Below, in pieces: positions 1 to 8,187 of a stretch of DNA of 38,594 bases. The stretch comes from Neobacillus novalis NBRC 102450 (GTDB taxonomy: Bacteria; Bacillota; Bacilli; Bacillales; Cytobacillaceae). Position 1 is the first letter of the stretch. Every line of letters starts with the position of its first letter. Below the pieces are notes generated by a model. That model was not told the DNA's origin and searched no databases. It saw nothing but the letters and a program-made list of their open reading frames with translations. The stretch covers positions 1 through 38,594 of the forward strand of contig NZ_BCVP01000044.1 of NCBI RefSeq assembly GCF_001591805.1, given 5' to 3'. The position numbers were made by a program, and so were the translations under genes.

Positions 1-32
1 TGCGCCCCTGTGAGAGTAGGACGTTGCCAGGC
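1..32 (+). rRNA. rrf: 5S ribosomal RNA, 3' end only
   Basis: The first 32 bases match the conserved 3' end of Bacillus-type 5S rRNA (CCCTGTGAGAGTAGGACG followed by TTGCCAGGC). The rest of the gene lies outside the window. A terminator follows at once, so this is the end of an rRNA operon and the genes described here begin directly downstream of it. Confidence 0.9.
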
Positions 33-35
33 ACG

Positions 36-75
36 AAAAAGGACAGCTGAATAGCTGCCCTTTTTTGTTTTTTCT
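36..75 (+). terminator. Rho-independent terminator of the rRNA operon
   Basis: A stem of about 12 pairs (AAAAGGACAGCT with AGCTGCCCTTTT, one A-C mismatch) closes a GAAT loop and runs into a T-rich tract. It lies 4 bases after the 5S end. The reverse-strand gene that ends at 107 may also use it. Confidence 0.85.
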
Positions 76-106
76 TTTATCCCAAGTACAATCATCTATA
101 ACCATA

Positions 107-1036
107 TTACTTGATCACATGGCGCGCTGTTAGGTAATGTGTGTCGTACCAAGGAAAAAACAACACCCTGGATACTATGCCTTGAGTTGGATTTGTGAAA
201 ATAACTTTGTTATTTCCACCGTAAATGGCGACGATATTAGGTGTATTTGAACCAATTGTGTTGGTGAAAAATACAAGATCCCCTTTCTTAAGGTTTGCCC
301 TTGACACAAAGGTACCTTTTTTAACGAGCTCGCTAACGTTGTTGGTACCAAGAGTGATTCCATTTTGTCCGTAAATGTAGTTTACAATCCCCCCGTTTGT
401 AAACGTTTTAGTTGCGGGATTATTAACGTTATTGCTTATGGTGACATTTCCCTGTAAGGTGTAAGCCATATTTACAATCTTATCCGCTGCCGAAAGCGGG
501 CTTGAAGGCATATAGCTTGGTATGACACGTCTGGCTCCGACAAAATTTTCAGTGTAGTAAGGTTTAGCGGACATATCTGATATCACAATGTTTTGTGTCG
601 GGTCAGCCATATGTAGAAGCTTGTTAGACCCCATATAAATTCCAATATGATCGGCTGGATTGCTGTCTGTCTTGTCCACATCAAAGAAAAATAAATCTCC
701 CTTTTTTAGCTGTTCTTTATTGACAGGAACACCGAGCTTTAACATGTAGTCCTCATTATAAGTTGCTAAATCTACCCCATTTTGTTTAAAGATAAAATCA
801 ATAAAAGTCGCACAAGAAAATTTGTAGGGATATGTTGCTTTATATTCAGTTCGACTGTATGTTGCTTTTCCAATTAAACTAACACCTGTTTTAATGATAG
901 CATCAGCAATTTGATCGGCTGTTTGATTTGGACCAATAATTGGTGCTGCATTCACTTTGTTTTTTTCAAATACGATACCAAATGAGCCACCTGTTAATAG
1001 AAATACAGCTATTAAAACGAGAATAAACTTTTTCAA
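107..1036 (-). CDS. Exported tandem NlpC/P60 protein, second domain degenerate
   Basis: Predicted secreted cell-wall hydrolase of 309 residues. Residues 1-30 are a signal peptide (MKKF, hydrophobic core, then VNAA). Domain 1 (about 45-170) carries the NlpC/P60 catalytic Cys75 in FSCATFI and His130 in ADHIGIY, with His142 as a further candidate. NlpC/P60 enzymes cut peptide bonds in peptidoglycan stem peptides. Domain 2 (about 183-309) clearly aligns to domain 1 (compare KKGDLFFF with KKGDLVFF and DPTQ with NPTQ), but its Cys position is Asn214 and both His positions are hydrophobic (Ile268, Phe280), so it is probably non-catalytic and may bind wall. The start follows a strong GGAGGTAG site. 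It is monocistronic, and no known wall-binding module such as LysM or SH3 was seen. Confidence 0.88.
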   Translation of the reverse strand: MKKFILVLIAVFLLTGGSFGIVFEKNKVNAAPIIGPNQTADQIADAIIKTGVSLIGKATYSRTEYKATYPYKFSCATFIDFIFKQNGVDLATYNEDYMLKLGVPVNKEQLKKGDLFFFDVDKTDSNPADHIGIYMGSNKLLHMADPTQNIVISDMSAKPYYTENFVGARRVIPSYMPSSPLSAADKIVNMAYTLQGNVTISNNVNNPATKTFTNGGIVNYIYGQNGITLGTNNVSELVKKGTFVSRANLKKGDLVFFTNTIGSNTPNIVAIYGGNNKVIFTNPTQGIVSRVLFFPWYDTHYLTARHVIK

Positions 1037-1058
1037 TCGTAACTACCTCCAAATAAAA

Positions 1059-1082
1059 TGTTTGCACACTTATTGTGCAACA
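1059..1082 (-). promoter_or_regulatory. Inverted repeat in the leader of the NlpC/P60 gene
   Basis: TTGCACA and TGTGCAA form a perfect 7-bp inverted repeat around CTTAT, extended to TGTT/AACA with one bulged T. It lies just upstream of the ribosome binding site of the NlpC/P60 gene. It could be a leader hairpin or an operator; the sequence does not decide. The rest of the 218-bp gap to the next gene shows no feature I can support. Confidence 0.35.
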
Positions 1083-1254
1083 ATTTGGCCAAGCAATTCA
1101 TTGATATTTAATCAAATTACAACCAGTGTAAAAGAATTGGAGTATTTCATAAAATTTACATAGTTTTCGTGCTCATAGGTTTTTGTACAATCTTAAGGAT
1201 TAAACAATTCATACAATGAAAAAGTGAACCTAGAAAAACAGAGGTGAATAAATT

Positions 1255-2277
1255 TTGGTACGAATTGGTTTATTGCATCATCATCAGAATCCTAATGAAT
1301 ATAGTCCATTGTATGCTTATTGGGTAATTGCAAAAGCAGAAAGTGCGGATATCTTTTATTTCACTCCTTCACAGGTGGATATAAGGAAACGGATTGTTCG
1401 AGGATTTGTTTATGAATACGGAGAATGGAGACAAAGGGATACAACGTTTCCAGATGTTATTTATAATTTAAGTTCGCATTCTAAGAAGGAAATGACCATA
1501 CTACGTGAACTAAAAAGGAGCATCCCCATCTTAAATTTTCCTCTAGAAAACTGGATTGATTTATATGAGACGTTACAGAATGAAGTTCAATTTAACCAAA
1601 ATTTAATCCCATCTTACACCATTAAAACTTCCGGGCATTTCTTTGATATTTTAAGTGAATACGAGAGAATTATCGTAAAGCTATATGAAAGAAACAACAA
1701 TGCAAACATGTTTCTTGTTGAAAGAAAAGAGGGGACATGCTTTGTTTGGAAAGATGGACAACTATTGGAGAGAGACCCTGAACAGCTGAGAATTTTAATA
1801 AGACATAAAATGACAGAGGAACGCTTCTTTATTCAGCCTTACCTTTTATGTAAAACAACAGACGGAAATAGCTATAACCTTCAATTACAACTTCAGAAAA
1901 ATTTATTTAGTGAATGGACAGTAACTTCCATATACCCAAAAATTGCCCCCAAAGGGAGTATTATTACCAATATGAGCTCTGGTGGATCTACTCAGGAAAT
2001 TGATTCCTTTCTCAAACAACAGTTTGGGGAAAACCACACCAAAATAAAACAAAATATTGAGCACTTTGCTCTTCAATTTGCTTCGCATTTGGTGCAAATC
2101 AAAAAGGAGAAATTCCAGTACACCCATGAACTCAATATAGATATTGTCCTTGATGATTTACAGAAAATATGGGTATTTGATGTTAAATGTCCTTTAGGGG
2201 TTACTTCAATCAATTATTCTCAGTTAAATCAGATCAGAAATCATTTTTACTATGCTACTTATTACGCTAATATTTAG
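1255..2277 (+). CDS. YheC/YheD-family ATP-grasp-like protein, diverged
   Basis: A 340-residue protein of the YheC/YheD family, known in Bacillus as endospore coat-associated ATP-grasp proteins of unknown substrate. The family pattern is visible in the FFIQPYLL segment, the NLQLQLQKN strand, the IYPKIAPKGSIITNMSSGG loop and the HELNIDIVLD segment near the end. The glycine-rich nucleotide-binding loop normally found near residue 145 is replaced by KLYERNNNANMF, and the usual acidic E-V-N metal site near the C-terminus reads D-V-K, so ATP-grasp catalysis may be lost. The start is TTG with AGAGGTGA upstream. The coding sequence looks more A+T-rich by eye than the secretion operon downstream, and nothing links it to that operon. 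Confidence 0.75.
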   Translation: MVRIGLLHHHQNPNEYSPLYAYWVIAKAESADIFYFTPSQVDIRKRIVRGFVYEYGEWRQRDTTFPDVIYNLSSHSKKEMTILRELKRSIPILNFPLENWIDLYETLQNEVQFNQNLIPSYTIKTSGHFFDILSEYERIIVKLYERNNNANMFLVERKEGTCFVWKDGQLLERDPEQLRILIRHKMTEERFFIQPYLLCKTTDGNSYNLQLQLQKNLFSEWTVTSIYPKIAPKGSIITNMSSGGSTQEIDSFLKQQFGENHTKIKQNIEHFALQFASHLVQIKKEKFQYTHELNIDIVLDDLQKIWVFDVKCPLGVTSINYSQLNQIRNHFYYATYYANI

Positions 2278-2306
2278 GTTCTCGTCCCCTCCCCCTCTAT
2301 ATAACA

Positions 2307-2330
2307 AAGGGATCGAAAAAACGGTCCCTT
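2307..2330 (+). terminator. Possible terminator hairpin after the YheC/YheD gene
   Basis: AAGGGATCG pairs with CGGTCCCTT (one T-G wobble) around an AAAAAA loop, 30 bases after the stop codon. No run of T follows, so it may stabilise the 3' end rather than terminate strongly. It separates the YheC/YheD gene from the secretion operon. Confidence 0.45.
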
Positions 2331-2349
2331 AGTCCTATCAGTAAAGGAA

Positions 2350-2377
2350 TTTAGCCCTATTAAAAAAATGATATGAT
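2350..2377 (+). promoter_or_regulatory. Candidate promoter of the type VII operon
   Basis: TTTAGC and TATGAT are separated by 16 bases; the -10 matches the housekeeping consensus at 5 of 6 bases, the -35 at 3 of 6. Transcription from here would give a leader of about 155 bases that contains the large stem-loop at 2429-2470. A weaker alternative is TTGTGA with TAATAG at 2486-2514. Confidence 0.35.
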
Positions 2378-2428
2378 AAAGAAGTAAAAATTTAGGAATC
2401 CCAATTGTTAACATAAACATAATTCCAT

Positions 2429-2470
2429 TGGAGGGTATTGCTGCTAGGAACTAACAGTCTCAATACTCCA
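2429..2470 (+). promoter_or_regulatory. Long stem-loop in the type VII operon leader
   Basis: Bases 2429-2440 (TGGAGGGTATTG) pair with 2461-2470 (CAATACTCCA) with a 2-base bulge. Inside, CTGCTAG pairs with CTAACAG with one mismatch around a GAA loop. Together this makes about 16 pairs. No T-run follows, so a simple terminator is unlikely. It sits between the candidate promoter and the EssC start, and could be a leader control or RNA-processing element. Confidence 0.45.
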
Positions 2471-2541
2471 TTAAACCTATACACATTGTGAAAATACACT
2501 TTATACGGTAATAGATACAAGCAAATCGGGGAGAGATTTAA

Positions 2542-5500
2542 GTGATCTTAACATTATTTGACCGCAAAAAAGCACTCACGTTTGTATTGCCGGAGCGGGT
2601 AACGGGCCGGTATGTCCTTTCTACGGAAGATGAGGGTGGCAGCAAAATCGAGCTGATGGCGGTTGAGGCCGAAGACGGACAATGGTTCATAAAGTCCAAT
2701 AAATATGCGTACATAAGCAATGCCGAGGGTCAAAAGCTAAGCAAGCAGCCGGTGGAACCATTCAAAACCTATACGATTAAGCGTGAAAATGAAAAGCCGT
2801 CACTTTTATATGCCGAGCCATCAAAACAAGATCAATATATATATACAAAGCACTACGTTACCACAAATGAGGTAAAAATCGGCAGGTCGAAAGACAGTCA
2901 AATTTGTTTTGCCAATAAATTAGTGTCCAATTCACACTGTGTCATTGAATATGACAAGAACGGCCAAGCCGTCGTCCGTGATCTAAAAAGTTCAAATGGC
3001 ACCTATGTGAACGGGGAAAAGGTAACGGAGCATACCCTTAAAATCGGCGATTGTATTTACATAATGGGGTTAAAAATTATTTACAACGGGAAACTGCTGT
3101 CGTTAAACAACCCGCATCAGCTAGTTCTTTTGGAGCGCAATGCGTTTCAGCCGTTTGCTGCCGAACAGCCAACCATAACGGAAGAGGAAGAGCTAGATGA
3201 ATTTCAACAGGAGGAGGCAGATGATGAGCTTTTTTACCGCTCTCCTCGTTTTAAAAGAGAAATCGCTACGTCAGAAATCAAAATTGATCCCCCGCCACAG
3301 CCAGCGAACCCTGAAGAAACCCCGTTGATGCTGCTACTAGGGCCGTCGCTCACAATGGGAATGGCCTCTTTGTTTATGGGTCTGTTTACTTTACAAAATG
3401 TCATGTCAACAAATGGGAACATCATGCAAGCAATGCCGATGTTGGTAATGTCATTTAGTATGTTGGTGGGGACGATCCTTTGGCCGATTTTAACGAAACG
3501 GCATGAGAAAAAGACCAGGATTAAACGGGAAAAAATCAGACAGGAAAAATATCGCGCCTACTTAGTGGAAATGGCGAAGGTCATCGAAGAAGAACAGAAG
3601 CGGCAAAGCGAGATTCTGCATGAGAACCATGTCCCGATTGGGCATTGTGTCGCCAGAATTCAAGCGCGGCAGCGAAATCTGTGGGAACGGACCCTTGGTC
3701 AGAATGACTTTTTAAAGCTGCGTTTAGGTCTTGGTAATTTGCCGCTCAATGCTGACATTAAATTTCCGGAAAAACGCTTTACTCTTGAGGATGATGAGCT
3801 GCAAGCAGAGCTCTATAAACTGGCAGATACGCCTAAGGTCTTAACGGATGTACCCGTCACTTTCTCACTCTTAGAGGAAAAGGTCAGCGGGATTATTGGC
3901 AGCAGGGAACAGGTAAAGGACTTTGTCGAGGGGCTGATTTTTCAATTAACAGCCTTACATAGTTATGATGAATTAAAATTGGTGTTTGTTTACGATAAAC
4001 GAGAACAGGACATGTGGGATTTTGTAAAATGGCTGCCACATGTGTGGGATGATACGAAAACCATTCGTTTTATGGCCACTGATGCCAATGAATTAAAAGA
4101 GCTGTCAGCTATACTTGAAAAAGAACTTTCCCAGCGGCTGGAGCAAGCGGACGAATCAGCTGCACCGCACTACGTGATTTTTTCAATGGATAAAAATTTA
4201 GCAGCAAAAGCGGAAATGTTTACGATGATGTTAAAAGCAAACCAGAGCATCGGCTTTAGTCTAATTACCCTTTATGATGAATTGAAAAATTTGCCTAAGG
4301 AATGTTCAGCAGTCATTGAACTGGACGACACCACGGCAAAGATTTTTGATAAAGATGATATTACGGGACAATATACGGCATTTCGCCCCGATATCTATTT
4401 GCAGGAGGACCCGGAGAAACTTGCCATTCAGCTTGCAAACATCAAGCTTTCTTCATTAAATAAGGCGTATACGCTGCCGGAGATGCTTACCTTTTTAGAA
4501 ATGTTTGGTGTTAGTAAGATTGAGCATCTAAATGTGCTGACAAAATGGAAAGAAAATGATCCGGTAAAAACACTGGAAACACCAATCGGGGTCGATCAAG
4601 CTGGGGAATTATTCAAGCTCGATCTCCATGAAAAATTCCACGGTCCGCATGGACTGATTGCCGGGATGACCGGATCCGGGAAAAGTGAGTTTATCATGAC
4701 GCTTATTATGTCACTCGCAGTAAATTATCACCCGGATGAAGTGGCGTTTATTTTAATCGATTATAAGGGCGGCGGCATGGCGAATGCGTTTGTGAACCTG
4801 CCGCATTTAGCCGGGACAATTACCAACCTCGACGGAGCCGCTGTGAAGCGTTCGCTGATTTCAATTCAAAGTGAGCTGAAGCGGCGCCAGGCGATTTTTA
4901 GCGAAACGAGCAAACGGGTCAATGAAAGCAATATCGATATTTATAAATACCAAAAGCTGTACCGGGAAGGCCGGGTTACCGAGCCGCTGCAGCATTTGTT
5001 GATTATTTCTGACGAATTTGCTGAGCTGAAGACGCAGCAGCCGGAATTCATGGCACAGCTTGTCAGTGCAGCCAGGATTGGCCGCAGCCTCGGGATTCAC
5101 TTAATTCTCGCGACGCAAAAGCCATCGGGCGTTGTCGATGACCAGATTTGGAGCAACAGCAAATTTAGAATCAGCCTGAAAGTGCAGGAGAAGGCGGACA
5201 GCATGGAGGTCATTAAGCGGCCGGATGCTGCCGAGCTCTCGACAACTGGGCGCTTTTACCTCCAAGTCGGATTTAATGAAGTATTTATGCTCGGGCAGTC
5301 AGCCTGGGGCGGTGCGCCGTATTATCCAGAGGAAAAATTGGATACTCGCCGTGATGACAGCATCGTTGTCATCGATCATCTCGGCCGCGTTCTAAAGAGC
5401 GCCCGGATTGACAAACGGAACACGCTGATGAAGAATCCGCCGAAGCAATTAGATGAAATCACGAATTACCTAGCCCATTTGGCGTCTCAAGAACAGGTTA

Positions 5501-7158
5501 AAGTGAAACAACTCTGGCTCGAGCCAATTCCAAGTCAGATCTATTTAGAAAAATTGCATGAAAAATATCGTGTGACCGAAGAGCAAAGCTTTGCCTTAAA
5601 TCCGCTGATTGGCGAGTACGATGACCCGGCAAATCAAAGCCAGCACATCCTGAGACTGCCGTTAACAGCGGAAGGGAACACCGTCCTTTATGGTGTCGCT
5701 GGGAGCGGAAAAACCACTTTCTTGGCGACCATGATTTATTCACTTATGGAAGAGCACACACCGGAAGAGGTCCATTTATACCTATTAGATTTTAGCAGTG
5801 AAACATTAAGCTGGTTCCGGGAAGCGCCCCAAGTCGGTGATGTCGTGCTGTCTCATGAAAGCGAGAAGGTTACCAACTTATTTAAAATGTTAACGAAGGA
5901 AATCGAACGCCGGAAAAAGTTACTTTCTAATTATGGCGGCGATTTCGGCACTTACAATCGCACAGCCAATCAAGCGCTCGCTTCGATTGTTGTCGTGATT
6001 CATAATTACGCTGCTTTTTCGGAGATGTATGAAGATTATGAAGAAGCCATTTCTTTCTTGACGCGCGAAGGACTCAAATACGGCATTTACTTTGTCGTCA
6101 CTGCGGCAAACACAGGAGCTATCCGCTATCGTTTGCTGCAAAATTTCAAGCAGCTGTTAGTCCTGCAATTGAACGACACAACGGAATACTCAGGTGTATT
6201 GGGCAGTGTTGACGGTGTCTATCCTTCGAAATATAAAGGACGAGGCATTTTTAAAACGGGCAGTGTGTATGAATTCCAGACCGCTCTGATAACCGATGAC
6301 ACAACGGATATGTATCGCTTTATGACGAATTATTGCTTGGAGAAAAGCAAGGGTTGGCATAAGGCGAGGGCAAGAAGGATTCCAATTCTTCCGGAAAAAG
6401 TCGATCGCGACTTTTTTGCCGCCGGCGAACTGAAAACCACTCAGCCAGGGAAAGTACCAGTAGCGGTTGAGAAAAACTCGCTGGCGCTTTCTTATTATGA
6501 CTTTAGCGACTCATTAGTCAATCTTGTGCTTACCGGCAGCAGTGATAAAGAATGCACTGAGTTTATCCAAGGTGCAGCGGAAGTGCTTGCGGCGAGCGGG
6601 GAGAGTGAAGTGATTGCGATTGACCCGTTTCATAACTTTCGAACAGATTCGAACCGGAACTATCGCTATGTGACCGGGGCCAATCCAATCGAAGAGACGG
6701 TTGTGTATCTATTTAACACCCTTGTCTACCGCAATAACACGACAAAGGATGCGGTCGCGGACGGCGTGAAGCCGCCGGTGTTTGAACCTATTTTCTGTGT
6801 GATTGATTCGTTCATCGAGATGAATAACAGCTTATCAGCAGATGGCAAGGATAAGCTGACAGTGTTTTTAGAGAAGGGCAGCTCGCTCGCCGTCCATCTT
6901 ATCATTGGCGACCAGGCTGACCGTATCAACTCGATTTCCTATGAAAGCTGGTTTAAAACTCAGGTTTCGCAAAACGATGGAATTTGGGTTGGCAGCGGCA
7001 TAACCGATCAATATGTATTAAAGACAAATAAGACCACTAGCGAGATGTATCAGGAAATACCGAACGACTTTGGTTATGTGATTAAGAAAGGGAAGCCGGT
7101 ATTAGTGAAGCTGTTATCTTCAGCAGCTGTGAGTGAGGAGGAATTGATTTATGGATAA
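2542..7158 (+). CDS. essC: EssC/YukB-type FHA-FtsK/SpoIIIE ATPase of type VII secretion
   Basis: Membrane motor of WXG100 secretion, 1538 residues, about the usual EssC length. An FHA domain lies near the N-terminus (GRS at 114-116, SNSH at 129-132, SSNGT at 150-154), so it can in principle bind phospho-threonine peptides. Two membrane helices are at about 261-284 and 295-316. ATPase module 1 has Walker A GMTGSGKS (708-715), the ILIDYKGGG strand ending at 744 and a Walker B-type SDE (D824, E825). Module 2 has GVAGSGKT (1051-1058). Module 3 near 1340 has GSSDKEC in place of a P-loop and is degenerate, as is common in EssC. The GTG start follows GGGGAG with 8-base spacing. It is the first gene of the operon, and its end overlaps yukD by 8 bases, suggesting translational coupling. 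Confidence 0.95.
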   Translation: MILTLFDRKKALTFVLPERVTGRYVLSTEDEGGSKIELMAVEAEDGQWFIKSNKYAYISNAEGQKLSKQPVEPFKTYTIKRENEKPSLLYAEPSKQDQYIYTKHYVTTNEVKIGRSKDSQICFANKLVSNSHCVIEYDKNGQAVVRDLKSSNGTYVNGEKVTEHTLKIGDCIYIMGLKIIYNGKLLSLNNPHQLVLLERNAFQPFAAEQPTITEEEELDEFQQEEADDELFYRSPRFKREIATSEIKIDPPPQPANPEETPLMLLLGPSLTMGMASLFMGLFTLQNVMSTNGNIMQAMPMLVMSFSMLVGTILWPILTKRHEKKTRIKREKIRQEKYRAYLVEMAKVIEEEQKRQSEILHENHVPIGHCVARIQARQRNLWERTLGQNDFLKLRLGLGNLPLNADIKFPEKRFTLEDDELQAELYKLADTPKVLTDVPVTFSLLEEKVSGIIGSREQVKDFVEGLIFQLTALHSYDELKLVFVYDKREQDMWDFVKWLPHVWDDTKTIRFMATDANELKELSAILEKELSQRLEQADESAAPHYVIFSMDKNLAAKAEMFTMMLKANQSIGFSLITLYDELKNLPKECSAVIELDDTTAKIFDKDDITGQYTAFRPDIYLQEDPEKLAIQLANIKLSSLNKAYTLPEMLTFLEMFGVSKIEHLNVLTKWKENDPVKTLETPIGVDQAGELFKLDLHEKFHGPHGLIAGMTGSGKSEFIMTLIMSLAVNYHPDEVAFILIDYKGGGMANAFVNLPHLAGTITNLDGAAVKRSLISIQSELKRRQAIFSETSKRVNESNIDIYKYQKLYREGRVTEPLQHLLIISDEFAELKTQQPEFMAQLVSAARIGRSLGIHLILATQKPSGVVDDQIWSNSKFRISLKVQEKADSMEVIKRPDAAELSTTGRFYLQVGFNEVFMLGQSAWGGAPYYPEEKLDTRRDDSIVVIDHLGRVLKSARIDKRNTLMKNPPKQLDEITNYLAHLASQEQVKVKQLWLEPIPSQIYLEKLHEKYRVTEEQSFALNPLIGEYDDPANQSQHILRLPLTAEGNTVLYGVAGSGKTTFLATMIYSLMEEHTPEEVHLYLLDFSSETLSWFREAPQVGDVVLSHESEKVTNLFKMLTKEIERRKKLLSNYGGDFGTYNRTANQALASIVVVIHNYAAFSEMYEDYEEAISFLTREGLKYGIYFVVTAANTGAIRYRLLQNFKQLLVLQLNDTTEYSGVLGSVDGVYPSKYKGRGIFKTGSVYEFQTALITDDTTDMYRFMTNYCLEKSKGWHKARARRIPILPEKVDRDFFAAGELKTTQPGKVPVAVEKNSLALSYYDFSDSLVNLVLTGSSDKECTEFIQGAAEVLAASGESEVIAIDPFHNFRTDSNRNYRYVTGANPIEETVVYLFNTLVYRNNTTKDAVADGVKPPVFEPIFCVIDSFIEMNNSLSADGKDKLTVFLEKGSSLAVHLIIGDQADRINSISYESWFKTQVSQNDGIWVGSGITDQYVLKTNKTTSEMYQEIPNDFGYVIKKGKPVLVKLLSSAAVSEEELIYG

Positions 7159-7402
7159 GGTGTTAGTGGAAGTGTTTATCCCTGCTGCCAAACAGTCATT
7201 TGATACCTTCCTCCCGCTCAAAAGCCCGCTTCACGAACTTGTGCTGTTACTAGCGAATACGATGACCGAATTGTCGGAAGGGTATTTTACCGGAACCGAA
7301 CAGACTATTCTTTGCAACCGGCACACAGGGGAAATCTTTAATATTAACAGCACTGTTGAAGAACTCGGCTTCAAAAACGGGACAAAGCTGATGCTGCTAT
7401 GA
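7151..7402 (+). CDS. yukD: YukD/EsaB-like ubiquitin-fold protein
   Basis: Small cytoplasmic protein of 83 residues with the beta-grasp pattern of the YukD/EsaB family: an opening strand KVLVEVFIP, a central helix (HELVLLLANTM), then short strands ending in GTKLMLL. The family is a conserved cytosolic component of Firmicute type VII systems, needed for secretion, with a role that is not well defined. It overlaps the 3' end of the EssC gene by 8 bases, so the two are probably translated together. It lacks a C-terminal di-glycine tail, as the family normally does. The assignment rests on size, position and strand pattern rather than a strong motif. Confidence 0.8.
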   Translation: MDKVLVEVFIPAAKQSFDTFLPLKSPLHELVLLLANTMTELSEGYFTGTEQTILCNRHTGEIFNINSTVEELGFKNGTKLMLL

Positions 7403-7439
7403 ATTTTTTAAAAAAAGAACTTGGTTAGGAAGGTGTCCG

Positions 7440-8183
7440 ATGAAAATAACGAAAAGGATTATGATGATCATCCTATTAATCCTTGTAGTGATAGGAGGAA
7501 CGGGTTGCATGAGTTCAGAAGGAAAGATTTTGAATTATTTGGAAGATAAGTACGGTGAAAAGTTTGCTGTCGAAGGTAAACAAAAAGGCAGTCTCCTGTT
7601 TCCCGATATGTATGGGCGAGATAAGCTCTATGTTTATCCAGAGGGAAAACCTGAACAAATTTTTGAGGCGGGACAAAGTCAGTCAAAAGAGATTCATTAT
7701 TATGATGGCTATATATCTGCCATTTGGGGTGATGAGCTAACGAAAAGCTTGAATGATCAATTAGAAAAATATCTGCCAAAAGAGAGCATTTATCGGGTTT
7801 TTGTTAATTCCTCAGAGGATGATGCTCGATTTAAGGACCTATCTCTTTATGAATATATTAAAAATGAAAACAATAAACTTATGGTTGTTTTAGAAGTTGC
7901 GATTAGAACGGATGGAGAACCTAACTTAGATGAATACAGTACTGGATTATATCAGGCTTTTGAAGTGATAAAAAATTTACAAACAAAATACTGTACTCTT
8001 TCTGTGGGATTTGTTGACAAATCTGAAGATAAAATGGCCGATTATATTAGAACCTCAAATGTTAATAATCTTCCTTGGTCCAACTTAGATGCGCAGGTTT
8101 ACGGCTATTTAATGGTTGATGATCGATATAATTTTCATAATCCGGAAGAATTAATGAAATATTATAAGGTAGCTGAGGAGTAA
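7440..8183 (+). CDS. Predicted lipoprotein, candidate immunity protein
   Basis: A 247-residue exported protein. The N-terminus has basic residues, a hydrophobic core and VVIGGTGC with Cys23 as the probable lipidated residue; the -3 position is Gly rather than the usual Leu, so the lipobox is weak. The mature part is acidic and mixed alpha/beta (for example LMVVLEVAIR and YCTLSVGFVD), with no family I can name with certainty. It lies 4 bases upstream of a lipase-like gene. In Staphylococcus aureus the type VII lipase toxin TslA is encoded with lipoprotein immunity partners (TilA), so an immunity role outside the membrane is a reasonable inference. The coding region looks more A+T-rich than the EssC gene, as exchangeable effector cassettes often are. 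Confidence 0.6.
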   Translation: MKITKRIMMIILLILVVIGGTGCMSSEGKILNYLEDKYGEKFAVEGKQKGSLLFPDMYGRDKLYVYPEGKPEQIFEAGQSQSKEIHYYDGYISAIWGDELTKSLNDQLEKYLPKESIYRVFVNSSEDDARFKDLSLYEYIKNENNKLMVVLEVAIRTDGEPNLDEYSTGLYQAFEVIKNLQTKYCTLSVGFVDKSEDKMADYIRTSNVNNLPWSNLDAQVYGYLMVDDRYNFHNPEELMKYYKVAEE

Positions 8184-8187
8184 TGAG

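Noticed and set aside
1127..1160. Sporulation sigma-factor promoter for the YheC/YheD gene
   Set aside because: CATAAAAT resembles a sigma-K type -10, but no matching -35 lies at the right distance.
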